Positions 38,382 through 48,262 of a stretch of DNA of 60,944 nt are shown piece after piece (the first letter of the stretch is position 1; every line of letters starts with the position of its first letter). A program made the translations under genes and the position numbers. Under the pieces are notes generated by a model, which saw only the letters and a list, made by a program, of their open reading frames with translations, did no database searches and was not told the DNA's origin. Source of the DNA: Aliivibrio finisterrensis (GTDB lineage Bacteria > Pseudomonadota > Gammaproteobacteria > Enterobacterales > Vibrionaceae); assembly GCF_008933155.1 (NCBI RefSeq), contig NZ_WBVP01000020.1, positions 1 to 60,944 on the forward strand, written 5' to 3'.

Positions 38382-38715
38382 TGGGATCCCAATAATTAAA
38401 TATATAAAAACGGTCCCATTTGCTCAGCAAGTTCCATACACACACACAAGCACTCGGGACAGGACAGTAAATCACCTAATACAACAGAAGAATAGATAAG
38501 TGATTAACACAGGGCGCGGATAATGCCTTAATACGGCAAGAATTACCAGAAAAAATTGAGCAAGTTCACAAATTTAGCTCTATTTTCTTAGTTTCGATAG
38601 CTTTTTGTACGCTAAATACTCTTTTTTACATATTTAAGCGGAGTTTTGTAGTAATCAATACAGGGCAATAGTAAAGTTACGTCGTTATTTCTCTTAATTA
38701 TACGTATGAAGGCTT
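38382..38715. other. Divergent intergenic region, csdA / rnb
   Basis: A 334-bp gap with no ORF. It must hold both promoters and the csdA 5' leader, which in E. coli is long and cold-responsive. A 14-bp palindrome (ATTGGGATCCCAAT, 38380-38393) overlaps the csdA start codon and ribosome-binding site. I cannot assign firm promoter boxes. Confidence 0.4.
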
Positions 38716-40722
38716 ATGTTTCAAGATAACCCACTACTTGCTCAATTAAAGCAGCAGATACAAGAAAACATCCCTAAAAAAGAAGGGACAGTAAAAGCAA
38801 CCGACCGTGGTTTTGGTTTCTTAGAATCCGACGATAAGAAAAAAAGTATCTTTATTCCGCCAGCACAAATGAAAAAAGTAATGCATGGCGACAAAGTAGT
38901 GGCTTTGATCCGTACTGAAAACGATAAAGAACAAGCAGAACCAGATCAACTTATTGAGCAATCAATCACTCGATTTATCGGCCGAATCCAGATGTTTAAA
39001 AAACGTCTACAGGTAATGCCTGATCATCCTAGCCTAAAAAATGCAATAAAAGCTAAAGCGCGTAAAGGCGTAAATCCAGAAACCTTAAAAGAAGGTGATT
39101 GGGTTATTGCCGAGCTAACACAGCACCCGTTAAAAGGTGATCAAAGCTTCTTATGTGAAGTTACGCATAAAATTACTGATAGCGATGACAAGATTGCACC
39201 GTGGTGGGTAACACTTGCTCAAAATGACTTGCCAAATTCAGAGCCTGAAGGCATTGAAAACTGGGAAATCAAAGACGATGCCGATTTAGTTCGTTTAGAC
39301 ATGACAGAAACACCATTCGTCACTATCGATGGTGAATCAACCAAAGACATGGACGATGCGCTATACATTAAAAAGCAAGCTGACGGTTCTTTTGAATTAA
39401 CCATTGCTATCGCCGATCCAACCGCCTACATCACACCAGATGACAGCATGGATAAAGTTGCGCGTAAACGTGGCTATACTATCTATCTACCAGGCCGTAA
39501 CATTCCAATGCTACCTCGTGATTTAAGCGATCAATTATGTTCACTTATCGAAAACGAAGAGCGCCCAGCCCTTTGCTGCACCGTACACGTAGATGCAAAT
39601 GGCACTATTAATGAAGAGTCTATCAACTTCTTTGCTGCGACTATTAAATCTCACGCTCGTTTAGCTTATGACAATGTATCTAATTTCTTAGAAACAGGTT
39701 CATGTGAGAAATGGCAACCAACTGAAACGATCGCACAAGTAGTTACTGAACTTCACGAATTTGCACAAGCGCGTACAACGTGGCGTCAAACTCATGCCGT
39801 AATCTTCCCTGATCGTCCTGATTATCGTTTCGAATTAGACGAAGAAAATGACGTCGTTGCTATTCATGCAGATATGCGCCGTACAGCAAATAAGCTTGTT
39901 GAAGAGGCTATGGTAACGGCAAATATCTGCGCAGGTAAGACATTACGTAATACGTTTAACATGGGGGTATTTAACTCTCACGCTGGTATTAAATCAGATA
40001 AATTGAAAGACGTGATCGAAATTGTAAATCAATTAGATGATGTAGAATTCACAGAAGAGCATATTGCAACACTTGAAGGCTTCAGTGAACTACGTCGCTT
40101 ATTAGGTAATCAACCAACGTCATATCTTGATGCTCGTATTCGCAAATATCAAACGTACAGTGAAACAGGTAACGAACCGCTGCCACATTACGCAATGGGT
40201 CTAGACATTTACGCAACTTGGACTTCTCCTATCCGTAAATACAGTGACATGATCAACCATCGTATGTTGAAAGCACATATCCTTGGTAAAGAACCTGTAC
40301 AACGCCCAGATGATATTGTAGGTGAAGAGCTGGCATTAAGCCGTCGTTATCACCGTATGGCAGAAAGAAACGTAAGTGATTGGCTATACTGTAGAACGTT
40401 AGCTTCAGAAGTCGAAAAAGGCACGGAATTTACTGCTGAGATTTTTGATATTAATCGTGCAGGTATGCGCGTACGCTTAATTGAAAATGGCGCTGCTGCT
40501 TTCATCCCTGGTTCATTAATTGTCGATAACAAAGAGCGTATCGAATGTAATGCCGACCAAGGCACTATTTCAATCGATAAACATGAAACCTTCAAACTTG
40601 GTGATCAACTTCAGGTGACTTTAGCGGAAGTAAAAGAAGATACTCGTAACATGGTAGCAAAACCATTACAGGCCTTCCCTGCTTTAGAAATGGAAGACGC
40701 TGTCGAGTCAACTGACGCTTAA
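38716..40722 (+). CDS. rnb: Exoribonuclease II
   Basis: A 668-residue processive 3'-5' exoribonuclease. N-terminal cold-shock domains ([14 protein letters not shown]), the RNB catalytic domain with [16 protein letters not shown] (the four metal-binding aspartates) and a C-terminal S1 domain (about 560-640) are in the usual order. Length matches E. coli RNase II (644) rather than RNase R. It degrades unstructured mRNA. It is divergent from csdA, another RNA-metabolism gene. Confidence 0.95.
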   Translation: MFQDNPLLAQLKQQIQENIPKKEGTVKATDRGFGFLESDDKKKSIFIPPAQMKKVMHGDKVVALIRTENDKEQAEPDQLIEQSITRFIGRIQMFKKRLQVMPDHPSLKNAIKAKARKGVNPETLKEGDWVIAELTQHPLKGDQSFLCEVTHKITDSDDKIAPWWVTLAQNDLPNSEPEGIENWEIKDDADLVRLDMTETPFVTIDGESTKDMDDALYIKKQADGSFELTIAIADPTAYITPDDSMDKVARKRGYTIYLPGRNIPMLPRDLSDQLCSLIENEERPALCCTVHVDANGTINEESINFFAATIKSHARLAYDNVSNFLETGSCEKWQPTETIAQVVTELHEFAQARTTWRQTHAVIFPDRPDYRFELDEENDVVAIHADMRRTANKLVEEAMVTANICAGKTLRNTFNMGVFNSHAGIKSDKLKDVIEIVNQLDDVEFTEEHIATLEGFSELRRLLGNQPTSYLDARIRKYQTYSETGNEPLPHYAMGLDIYATWTSPIRKYSDMINHRMLKAHILGKEPVQRPDDIVGEELALSRRYHRMAERNVSDWLYCRTLASEVEKGTEFTAEIFDINRAGMRVRLIENGAAAFIPGSLIVDNKERIECNADQGTISIDKHETFKLGDQLQVTLAEVKEDTRNMVAKPLQAFPALEMEDAVESTDA

Positions 40723-40741
40723 TTTCAGTTCAAAGATAAAT

Positions 40742-40773
40742 AAATCCCATATCAGTTCTACTGTATGGGATTT
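40742..40773 (+). terminator. Terminator of rnb
   Basis: AAATCCCATA/TATGGGATTT stem with a 12-nt loop, followed by a run of eight T. Confidence 0.9.
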
Positions 40774-40776
40774 TTT

Positions 40777-41136
40777 TTAATCTAATTTAAGCTCACCAGA
40801 AAACGGTTCTTCTTCATCTTCTAATTCAAATCGATCTTTAGGGACATAACGCACAATATTTTCAAAGTCTGTATTACGCTCTCTACGATCATTTGCCACC
40901 ATCTTTTCTGCATTTTCAACAGCAGCAGCAACCATTTCATTATATCGTACTAATTTTTTTTGAGGTGTTGCCGCTAACATATCTAAGCTATAACGAATAT
41001 AGAGTGTTGGAAGCTGATTCAAAGCAATACATTTCATGTCTGTTATTTGGTCAAGGGTATATAACTGATGGAAATCTAGCTCGATAAAGCGTTTTCCAAC
41101 AAGAATTTCCATATAGTTATGAATATTTGATTCCAT
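40777..41136 (-). CDS. ComFB-family protein (late competence development ComFB-like)
   Basis: A 119-residue soluble protein. NYMEILVGKRFIEL, DMKCIALNQLPTLYIRYSLDML and the following charged helix match the ComFB pattern (N-x-ME-x-LV, then C-x-ALN-x-LP-x-xY). ComFB proteins have been reported to bind cyclic dinucleotides. The divergent neighbour is a diguanylate cyclase, with 145 bp between starts. An acidic tail (EDEEEPFSGELKLD) follows. Role here unknown. Confidence 0.75.
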   Translation of the reverse strand: MESNIHNYMEILVGKRFIELDFHQLYTLDQITDMKCIALNQLPTLYIRYSLDMLAATPQKKLVRYNEMVAAAVENAEKMVANDRRERNTDFENIVRYVPKDRFELEDEEEPFSGELKLD

Positions 41137-41281
41137 ATAGATACCTTATTGTTATTAAATGCACTAAGTCGCGATGTAAGTATATGAATAGAGTTATCTT
41201 ATTGGTAGAATCATACCTGTCCTATCAATTTAGTGACATCTCTCTCTTTTTTTAGAATTAGTTAGGATTAGTTAAAAAACA

Positions 41282-42514
41282 ATGTCTTTTAGCCTTCTGA
41301 GTCATCCGCTATTTAAATTACTATTACCTATAATCATCGTTGTTTCAGTGATTACAGGCATGGATGGTATTATTCAGCTATCCTCTGAAAACAAAGGTTT
41401 TTCATACATACTGCCATATATTGTGTTGTTTATTGTGCTACTTTTAAGCCAGCCTTTCAACCAAGGTCGAGTCGGTATGATCGCCATCAGCATGGCTATT
41501 GCCTATTGGGTAATTCAAGAGCGTCTTCAAGTTCCTTTATCGCAAGGAACCACTCGTATTGAATTTACTCTAACCGCATTTTTACTTCCTATATGCATGA
41601 TGGCGACGTTTATTTTTCCTGAACGCCGGATTTTCTCAAAATATGGGGCTGGTTATTTAGGCATTTTACTATTTATGTTCTTTTGGTGTTGGATCATTGT
41701 GGCGCACTTTGCCGACAATGACATGAGTGAAATGTGGGAAACCTATTTACTTAACATCCCTGAAGTTTCTCCTCTTCCAATTATTATTGTGCTTTACAGT
41801 TTAGTCATGTGTGGGCTTTCTGCTATTTTTGTTCTTACACGCAATAATAGTACAGATTTAGCGTCTTATACTTGTTTACTCTATTCTTCTCTAACTTTTG
41901 CTCTGTTCAGTGTCGAGTTTATTTCAGGCACCATGTTTTCTATTGCTGGTTTACTTCTGCTCTTATATATCATCTCTGCAAGCCATGAACTGGCCTTTAT
42001 TGACCAATTAACCGGCATTCCTGGTCGTCGTGCATTAGAATCAGAGATGAAACATTTAGGTCGTCGCTATACAATAGCAATGCTTGATGTTGACCACTTC
42101 AAAAAATTTAATGATACCTATGGACATGACACTGGAGATGATGTTCTCAAATTAGTTGCCAGTATCATGGCCCAAACAGGTGGTAACGCAAAAGTATATC
42201 GTTATGGCGGGGAAGAATTTACCGTATTATTTAAAGGTAAAACCGCAGAGCAGAGCCTAGAATACCTTGAAGAATTACGTGAGGACATTGCTGATTATGA
42301 CCTTATCATTCGCGATACTTCAACTCGTCCTAAAGATAAAAAGGAAGGACAAGAAAAACGTGGCAAAGCAAACAAAACGAAAGTGGTGAATGTTACGATT
42401 AGTATTGGTGTCGCTGATAATACAGAATATCGTAAACCTCAAGAAGTAATAAAAGCATCTGATAATGCGCTATATCGTGCAAAAGATGGTGGCCGTAACT
42501 GCGTTAGCTTGTAA
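41282..42514 (+). CDS. Membrane-bound diguanylate cyclase
   Basis: A 410-residue protein with about seven N-terminal transmembrane segments (residues 10-235, no extracytoplasmic sensor fold that I recognise) and a cytoplasmic GGDEF domain. Substrate motif MLDVDHFKKFNDTYGHDTGDD, catalytic GGEEF at 309-313 and ALYRAKDGGRN are intact. No RxxD inhibitory site is visible. A lysine-rich insertion (about 350-367) sits before the last strands. Likely makes c-di-GMP. It is divergent from the ComFB-like gene. Confidence 0.9.
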   Translation: MSFSLLSHPLFKLLLPIIIVVSVITGMDGIIQLSSENKGFSYILPYIVLFIVLLLSQPFNQGRVGMIAISMAIAYWVIQERLQVPLSQGTTRIEFTLTAFLLPICMMATFIFPERRIFSKYGAGYLGILLFMFFWCWIIVAHFADNDMSEMWETYLLNIPEVSPLPIIIVLYSLVMCGLSAIFVLTRNNSTDLASYTCLLYSSLTFALFSVEFISGTMFSIAGLLLLLYIISASHELAFIDQLTGIPGRRALESEMKHLGRRYTIAMLDVDHFKKFNDTYGHDTGDDVLKLVASIMAQTGGNAKVYRYGGEEFTVLFKGKTAEQSLEYLEELREDIADYDLIIRDTSTRPKDKKEGQEKRGKANKTKVVNVTISIGVADNTEYRKPQEVIKASDNALYRAKDGGRNCVSL

Positions 42515-42537
42515 CAAGTCATGAGCCTTTCTTAAAT

Positions 42538-42566
42538 AGCCGATATAGATTTATGTCGGCTTTTTC
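42538..42566 (+). terminator. Terminator of the diguanylate cyclase gene
   Basis: AGCCGATAT/ATGTCGGCT (one G-U pair) with a 6-nt loop, followed by TTTTT. Confidence 0.85.
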
Positions 42567-42674
42567 CTATCAAAACAGCATCCCTACTTGCGTATTCAAT
42601 CTAGCAGTGTCACACTCAAGTTACTAAAAAATATATAATTTGTTAACGACTTAATTATAAACAAGGATACGTTT

Positions 42675-43055
42675 ATGTTTTTAGATTATTTTGCTCTTGG
42701 GTTATTAGTGTTTGTTGCCTTGGTTATTTTCTATGGGATTATCGTCATTCATGACATTCCGTATGAAATTGCCCATAAACGTAACCATCCTCATTCAGAT
42801 GCAATACATATTGCAGGCTGGGTCAGTTTATTTACGCTTCATGTGTTGTGGCCATTCTTATGGATTTGGTCAACCTTATGGCGTGAAGATCGTGGCTGGG
42901 GCTTCCATAAAATCGAAAATAACCAATTAGAACTTCAAACTCGTGTTAATCATCTTAATGACCAAGTTGAACTATTAACTGAAAAACTATCACAGCTAGA
43001 AGTGAATCAGGAAAAATCATCACCTAGCCAACCATCTAAAGAGGAGCAAATATAA
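42675..43055 (+). CDS. yiaW: DUF3302 inner-membrane protein (YiaW-like)
   Basis: A 126-residue protein with two transmembrane helices (about 5-27 and 46-68) and a C-terminal coiled coil (about 80-112). It matches the YiaW family that accompanies HlyD-type YiaV in E. coli. Start of the next gene overlaps its stop by one base (TAATG), so the two are coupled. Probably a small partner subunit of the efflux/adaptor protein. Confidence 0.85.
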   Translation: MFLDYFALGLLVFVALVIFYGIIVIHDIPYEIAHKRNHPHSDAIHIAGWVSLFTLHVLWPFLWIWSTLWREDRGWGFHKIENNQLELQTRVNHLNDQVELLTEKLSQLEVNQEKSSPSQPSKEEQI

Positions 43056-44185
43056 TGGATTTATTGCTTATTCTTACGTATACCGCGTTATGTATTGCCA
43101 TCTTCAAAATATTTAAGATCCCACTAAATAAATGGACAGTTCCTACTGCGGGTCTAGGTGGCGTTGTGCTCGTTGGTACGCTAGTTTTACTGATGAACTA
43201 CAACCACCCTTTCACGCAATTTGGCAGTCAATTTTATGTAACAACACCAATCGTACCAAGCGTTAAAGGTAAGGTAACTGAGGTTAATGTGGTTCCTAAC
43301 CAGCCTGTTGCTGCCGGTGATGTATTATTTAAAATTGATGATATCCCATTTCAAGCAGAAGTTATCCGAAAGCAAGCTGCATTAAACGAAGCAGAGCAAG
43401 CGGCTTTACAGCTGGAATCTATCTATAAATCAGCGCAAGCCAAGACAATTAAAGCCATCGCTGAAAAAGACAAAGCGTATCGTGAATTTAAACGTTACGA
43501 AAAAGGCTATAAGAAAGGGGCATTTACAGCTCAACAACTTGATACAAGAAAGCAAAACTATAAAGCAGCAGAGGCAACGGTAGAATCCGTTCAAGCTCAA
43601 GAGCAACAAGCAAAACTTGCGTTAGAGTCTGAGATAAACGGAGAGAATACAACGGTTGCTCGTACGCGTGCAGAATTAGAACAAGCGCAATTCAATTTGG
43701 ATGAAACCATTGTAAGAGCTCCAACGGATGGTTATGTCACTCAAATGGCCCTTCGCCCGGGTATGATGGCTGTCCCTCTTCCTTTGCGGCCTGTAATGAC
43801 TTTTGTCCATACAGAAGATGACTTTTTTGTTGGTGCATTCCGTCAGAACTCTCTTCAACGTTTACAAAAAGGCTTTAAAGCCGAGTTTTTATTTAGAGCA
43901 ATTCCTGGTCGCGTATTTCAAGGTGAAGTGGTCGAAGTTATTCCAGCCATTGGTGAAGGTCAAATTCAAGCTTCCGGTGCTTTATTAGGTACGAACGCAA
44001 TCAGAACAAATGGTCGCGCTTTAGTTAAGTTAAAATTAACTGACGATGTTTCTGAATTTCACCTTCCAGCAGGTTCTAATGCGGAGATATCTGTTTACTC
44101 TGATAGTTTTGAACATGTTTCCATCATGAGAAAAGTACTAATCCGTATGAAATCGTGGCAAAACTACCTATACCTTGACCATTAA
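43055..44185 (+). CDS. yiaV: HlyD-family membrane fusion protein (YiaV-like)
   Basis: A 376-residue periplasmic adaptor with an N-terminal transmembrane segment (about 25-45). A biotinyl-lipoyl-like barrel (VKGKVTEVNVVPNQPVAAGDVLFKID) is split by a coiled-coil hairpin (about 105-205), and the beta-barrel part begins with IVRAPTDGYVTQMALRPG. It is followed by a terminator and no RND or MFS pump is encoded nearby, so the transport partner is unknown. Confidence 0.9.
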   Translation: MDLLLILTYTALCIAIFKIFKIPLNKWTVPTAGLGGVVLVGTLVLLMNYNHPFTQFGSQFYVTTPIVPSVKGKVTEVNVVPNQPVAAGDVLFKIDDIPFQAEVIRKQAALNEAEQAALQLESIYKSAQAKTIKAIAEKDKAYREFKRYEKGYKKGAFTAQQLDTRKQNYKAAEATVESVQAQEQQAKLALESEINGENTTVARTRAELEQAQFNLDETIVRAPTDGYVTQMALRPGMMAVPLPLRPVMTFVHTEDDFFVGAFRQNSLQRLQKGFKAEFLFRAIPGRVFQGEVVEVIPAIGEGQIQASGALLGTNAIRTNGRALVKLKLTDDVSEFHLPAGSNAEISVYSDSFEHVSIMRKVLIRMKSWQNYLYLDH

Positions 44186-44200
44186 TTAATCATATAGAAC

Positions 44201-44235
44201 AAAAGTGTCTTAAGCTTATGTTTTAAGACACTTTT
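44201..44235. terminator. Terminator of yiaWV
   Basis: AAAAGTGTCTTAA/TTAAGACACTTTT form a perfect 13-bp stem with a 9-nt loop. Confidence 0.92.
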
Positions 44236-44304
44236 ATTTATATCGGCATCGCTACAAATATATTTTATTAAAATCTTAAGTCTGATATTATTCCTCGCGA
44301 AAAA

Positions 44305-44354
44305 AGCTGTTACATGAATGTTGCAGCTGTTTGACAGACTCCAATGGGAGCTGT
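44305..44354 (+). promoter_or_regulatory. Tandem hairpins in the BCCT gene leader
   Basis: Two adjacent inverted repeats precede the BCCT start by 23 bp. AGCTG/CAGCT (44305-44309 / 44324-44328) encloses a 14-nt loop. ACAG-A-CTCC / GGAGCTGT (44334-44342 / 44347-44354) forms an 8-bp stem with one bulged A and a 4-nt loop. There is no T-tract, so they are not terminators. May be an RNA regulatory element or operators. Confidence 0.4.
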
Positions 44355-44376
44355 TACGAATATTATGTGAGGACAC

Positions 44377-45978
44377 ATGAATACTACCGATAAGTACAGT
44401 ATTGACAGTACTGATTATGAAGTTGGACAAGACAATATTCAAAAATGGGGTTTTGATATACATAACCAAGTTTTTGGTATTAGTGCTGGTGCTATAATTT
44501 TATTTCTTACTGTGCTTCTAATTATGGATCCAGCAGAAGCCAAATCCCTTCTTGACGGCATAAAGTTACAAATCATCGATAATTTTGATGGTTTATTTAT
44601 GTGGTCTAGCAACATTTTCCTTGTTTTCTGCTTAGGGTTAATCGTATCGCCTTTCGGTAAAATTCGAATTGGTGGCGATAATGCAAAACCTGAACACTCT
44701 ACAATCTCATGGATGGCAATGCTGTTTGCTGCTGGTATGGGTATTGGTTTAATGTTCTATGGTGTCGCTGAGCCTCTTGCTTACTTCACTGACTGGTATG
44801 GTACACCTCTAGATGTTGAACCATTTACCGAAGAAGCTAAAAAGCTGGCTCTGGGCGGAACCATGTATCACTGGGGTATTCACCCTTGGGCAATATACGG
44901 CCTAGTCGCTTTATCATTAGCTTTCTTTACCTATAACAAGGGCTTACCGCTATCTATGCGTTCTGTTTTCTATCCTATTTTAGGTGATAGAACATGGGGT
45001 TGGTTTGGTCATATTATTGATATCATGACGGTACTTGCAACGCTATTTGGTCTTGCTACCTCTCTTGGTCTTGGTGCTCAACAAGCAGCAGGCGGCATCA
45101 ATCATGTATTTGGTACCGATGGTGGCGTTAATATGCAAATAGGCGTGATCATTTTCGTTACTATGCTTGCAATGATCTCTGTTATTCGCGGTATCGATGG
45201 CGGTGTAAAACTACTAAGTAACGTAAACATGCTAGTTGCTGTTGCTTTATTGTTCTTCATTATTTTCATCGGTTTCTCTGATGTAATGAGCACATTACCA
45301 TTAACGGTAACGGGATATATTGAGAATATTATTCCTCTAAGTAACCCACACGGCCGTGAAGATGAAACTTGGATGCACGGTTGGACAGTATTCTACTGGG
45401 CTTGGTGGATTTCCTGGTCACCATTCGTAGGTATGTTCATTGCTCGTGTTTCTAAAGGTCGTACTGTTCGTCAGTTCTTAATCTCTGTAATGATTATTCC
45501 AACATTAGCAACGGCATTATGGATGTCTGCGTTTGGTGGTATTGCGATTGAACAAGTTAAGAACAAAGTTGGTGAGCTTGGTGCTAATGGCTTAGAAGAC
45601 ATTACGATGGCACTGTTTAACATGTATGATGCACTGCCAATGAGCACAGCACTGTCTGTTATTTCTATCGTACTTATCATGGTGTTCTTTGTAACGTCAT
45701 CAGATTCAGGATCATTGGTTATCGACAGTATCACTGCTGGTGGTAAAGTCGACGCTCCTGTTCCTCAGCGTATATTCTGGGCAACCGTTCAAGGTTCTAT
45801 TGCTGCAGTATTACTATGGGTTGGTGGTACAGAAGCAATGCAAGCACTACAAGCTGGTACGGTTTCTACCGCTCTACCATTTACGTTTATTCTACTAATG
45901 ATGTGCGTTAGTTTAATTAAAGGCTTCAGTACTGAAAAGTTTGGTACTGTGCCAAAAACAGGTAAAGCAAAAGCGTAA
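44377..45978 (+). CDS. BCCT-family betaine/choline/carnitine transporter
   Basis: A 533-residue transporter with 12 predicted membrane helices and the family signature in the helix-8 region (WMHGWTVFYWAWWISWSPFVGMFIARVSKG, residue 328 onward), which supplies the aromatic box for trimethylammonium groups. GMGIGLMFYGVAEPL, the G-M-G-I-G pattern, suggests Na+-coupled betaine/choline transport. Long acidic N-terminus, short C-terminus. Used in osmoadaptation; exact substrate unknown. Confidence 0.93.
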   Translation: MNTTDKYSIDSTDYEVGQDNIQKWGFDIHNQVFGISAGAIILFLTVLLIMDPAEAKSLLDGIKLQIIDNFDGLFMWSSNIFLVFCLGLIVSPFGKIRIGGDNAKPEHSTISWMAMLFAAGMGIGLMFYGVAEPLAYFTDWYGTPLDVEPFTEEAKKLALGGTMYHWGIHPWAIYGLVALSLAFFTYNKGLPLSMRSVFYPILGDRTWGWFGHIIDIMTVLATLFGLATSLGLGAQQAAGGINHVFGTDGGVNMQIGVIIFVTMLAMISVIRGIDGGVKLLSNVNMLVAVALLFFIIFIGFSDVMSTLPLTVTGYIENIIPLSNPHGREDETWMHGWTVFYWAWWISWSPFVGMFIARVSKGRTVRQFLISVMIIPTLATALWMSAFGGIAIEQVKNKVGELGANGLEDITMALFNMYDALPMSTALSVISIVLIMVFFVTSSDSGSLVIDSITAGGKVDAPVPQRIFWATVQGSIAAVLLWVGGTEAMQALQAGTVSTALPFTFILLMMCVSLIKGFSTEKFGTVPKTGKAKA

Positions 45979-45992
45979 TTCGTAAAACATTA

Positions 45993-46043
45993 AAAAAGCC
46001 TCGAATAATACTTTATTTATAAAGTCCCTATTCGAGGCTTTTT
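45993..46043. terminator. Bidirectional terminator, BCCT / DUF4056 gene
   Basis: AAAAAGCCTCGAATA/TATTCGAGGCTTTTT form a perfect 15-bp stem with a 21-nt loop, between convergent operons. Confidence 0.92.
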
Positions 46044-46070
46044 ATTGTCTGAAAATTATTGGAATTGGTA

Positions 46071-47126
46071 TTACTTATTTTTTAATACTCGCTCTTTATC
46101 ATCATGAGCTTTCGCAAAATCTGCAATTTGTTGGAAATCAATCGGAGTCCAATAAGGCTTACTTTTTAATGATTCAGGCAATGCCGAAAAAGCGATGTCA
46201 TTTTTGTTTGGCATTAACTTAAAAGTCACTAAGGCTTCATGCTTCGTTGATACACTTTCTTCTACACCATTCTCAATTCCATTAGGCTTAAGCTCTGTTC
46301 CTAAATAGTACTCTCTATGGATCACTACCCATTTATTTGGTAAACGCTTACTGCTGTCCCACCATTTGCCATCCATCTTTTTAATTTGTGCTTTGGACTC
46401 TTCTTTTGTACCTACATCTAGCTCAATAAACTTTGCTTTAATCGCTTTAGTCATCGCTAAAGAAAAATCATCTTTGCTTAGTTTAGGTTTAGCAGTAATA
46501 ACGTCGCTCGCCAATAATGCACCAAGCATATTTGAATACAGATCTTCTGGCGAAAAAGCAGAAGCATATTCTTTAAAGCCACCTACCGATTCCATTCCAA
46601 ACCATTGAGCTATTTCATGCCACTGAGCGAATCGATAAGCCGTTAGCGCTGCTAATTCAATGCTCATTTTTTGGCGTTCAGTTTCTGTGTAAACGTCAGA
46701 ACTAGCATGTAACTGAACAACACGATTTTTTAGCTCAGGTGACAATGTAACTTTGTGATCCGTACCTAAATGAGCATAAAACTCTCCGTAGAGATAATAA
46801 GTAAAATCGGCAGTATCCCGAATATGAGCAGAATCTAAAAATCCGCCTTTCTCTGAATAAAAAATGCCATTACTTTCATCACCAAAACCCATCAAGCTGC
46901 TTGCAATGCCTTGACTGCCATCGTTATAAATATGGTCACCAAGATCATCAATATTTAATACATTCTCAACGGATACAAAAGGAACAGGGATCCCTCCCAC
47001 TTCAGTTTGTAAATTGGTTCCAAATGCACAACAGGGCCTAACGCCAACAGGCGCTTCTGCAAACGAAGAAAAAGACGCACCATATAAAAGACTGCTAATA
47101 ACAATGGACGCTATTTTATTTTTCAT
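46071..47126 (-). CDS. DUF4056-family exported protein
   Basis: A 351-residue protein with signal peptide (cleavage near residue 23, FSSFA-EA). RPCCAFGTN near the mature N-terminus, AQWHEIAQWFG and AFSPEDLYSNMLGALLA are the conserved motifs of DUF4056, a family of unknown function. The HE pair could bind a metal, but the classical HExxH is absent. Last gene of a three-gene operon with two outer-membrane beta-barrels (12 bp after the D15-like gene), so probably periplasmic or surface-located in the same pathway. Confidence 0.75.
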   Translation of the reverse strand: MKNKIASIVISSLLYGASFSSFAEAPVGVRPCCAFGTNLQTEVGGIPVPFVSVENVLNIDDLGDHIYNDGSQGIASSLMGFGDESNGIFYSEKGGFLDSAHIRDTADFTYYLYGEFYAHLGTDHKVTLSPELKNRVVQLHASSDVYTETERQKMSIELAALTAYRFAQWHEIAQWFGMESVGGFKEYASAFSPEDLYSNMLGALLASDVITAKPKLSKDDFSLAMTKAIKAKFIELDVGTKEESKAQIKKMDGKWWDSSKRLPNKWVVIHREYYLGTELKPNGIENGVEESVSTKHEALVTFKLMPNKNDIAFSALPESLKSKPYWTPIDFQQIADFAKAHDDKERVLKNK

Positions 47127-47137
47127 ATTGAATCCTT

Positions 47138-48259
47138 CTAGAACGCTTCATTTATTTGAAAGTAGACAGCTTGGCTATTTTTCCCTAGACCATAATCCAA
47201 TCTCACGTTAACCCTTGGTTTAAACGCAAATCGGTAACCTATCCCGTAAGTAGGAAGCCATTTACTATCAAGTAACCCCTGATAACTGTCAGCGATATTT
47301 CCTCCGCCGACCCATGCAACCATTCCATGACGTTGATTAAATTGATGACGAACCTCAAGTTGGGAAGAGAGCTGACTATTATCTCTGTATTGCCCAGAGT
47401 AGTACCCTCGCATTCTCTTATCACTACCTAGAGCTGATAGCGCAAACCAAGGAGCATCTCCTTGAATATCTTGCGCGTATATTTCCCAAGCAAGAACGGT
47501 ATCAGACGTCATTTTATAATATTGACGATAATTCACAGTTATCTCATCAAAATCAAAATCGGAACCAAATTCAGTACGATAAGCATTCCAGTTAATACTA
47601 AATAGCATTCCTTTATACGCATTAAGTTCAAAATCGCGGTTGTCATATTCAACACTTAACGTTGCTGCACTTAAAAATGCATCTTCCAGTTCGCTTTGAT
47701 TTAATGTATCAGTATCTGACGAAAGCTTACGATAGCTCTCCATATCAGCACCAAAAAGTACATAGGTATTTGGTAAAAATTGATAAGCTACTTTTGGCGT
47801 AAAGCCTAGTATTTGAGCTTTAACAAGAGTCTTATTACTGTATATTTCAGCAGCTTGTTTACCTACGCCCCAATAGTATTCAGGGGTATGACTTGCTTTT
47901 GCTTGAATCAACAAACGTAAATCATCATTTTCAAAATACGTTCGGTTATTAATGCCAATTCCATAAGACCCAGATGTTGAACCATACCCTGTAATGCTAA
48001 CCGTAGATAATGGTGCACTGTCTTTGTCTTCAAGTGGTGAATAAAGACCTACAGCAGCAACTCCGATACCAAAGCCTTGCTCAGGATTAGCAAAAGGTCC
48101 CGGAAGCACAGCCCAGTCAACCCCTTTACTCACATCAATATCTTCTGATGAACCTAACTCTTCAAGGAAAGTATCAACCCAACTTTGTTGTTCTTTCGCA
48201 GAGATCGATATTGCACAGCAACTTAGCAAAACTGCTGTTGATATATTCAATAACTTCAT
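47138..48259 (-). CDS. BamA/TamA-like (D15) outer-membrane beta-barrel
   Basis: A 373-residue protein with signal peptide (about 1-21) and a C-terminal 16-strand-type surface-antigen D15 domain ending in an aromatic strand (QAVYFQINEAF). The barrel signature GSDKRMRGYYSGQYRDNSQ matches the BamA/FhaC lid-loop VRGF-like motif (here MRGY). No POTRA domains are visible, so it is a short barrel of the type often linked to lipid or protein export. Downstream of a second barrel gene (3-bp gap) and upstream of the DUF4056 gene. Confidence 0.83.
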   Translation of the reverse strand: MKLLNISTAVLLSCCAISISAKEQQSWVDTFLEELGSSEDIDVSKGVDWAVLPGPFANPEQGFGIGVAAVGLYSPLEDKDSAPLSTVSITGYGSTSGSYGIGINNRTYFENDDLRLLIQAKASHTPEYYWGVGKQAAEIYSNKTLVKAQILGFTPKVAYQFLPNTYVLFGADMESYRKLSSDTDTLNQSELEDAFLSAATLSVEYDNRDFELNAYKGMLFSINWNAYRTEFGSDFDFDEITVNYRQYYKMTSDTVLAWEIYAQDIQGDAPWFALSALGSDKRMRGYYSGQYRDNSQLSSQLEVRHQFNQRHGMVAWVGGGNIADSYQGLLDSKWLPTYGIGYRFAFKPRVNVRLDYGLGKNSQAVYFQINEAF

Positions 48260-48262
48260 GAT

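Noticed and set aside
38380..38393. 14-bp palindrome over the csdA start codon
   Set aside because: It has no loop and contains the Shine-Dalgarno and ATG; likely a coincidence of the sequence around a BamHI-like GGATCC. Not claimed as an operator.
44281..44376. Glycine riboswitch before the BCCT gene
   Set aside because: The conserved core of a glycine aptamer is not present; only simple hairpins are seen.
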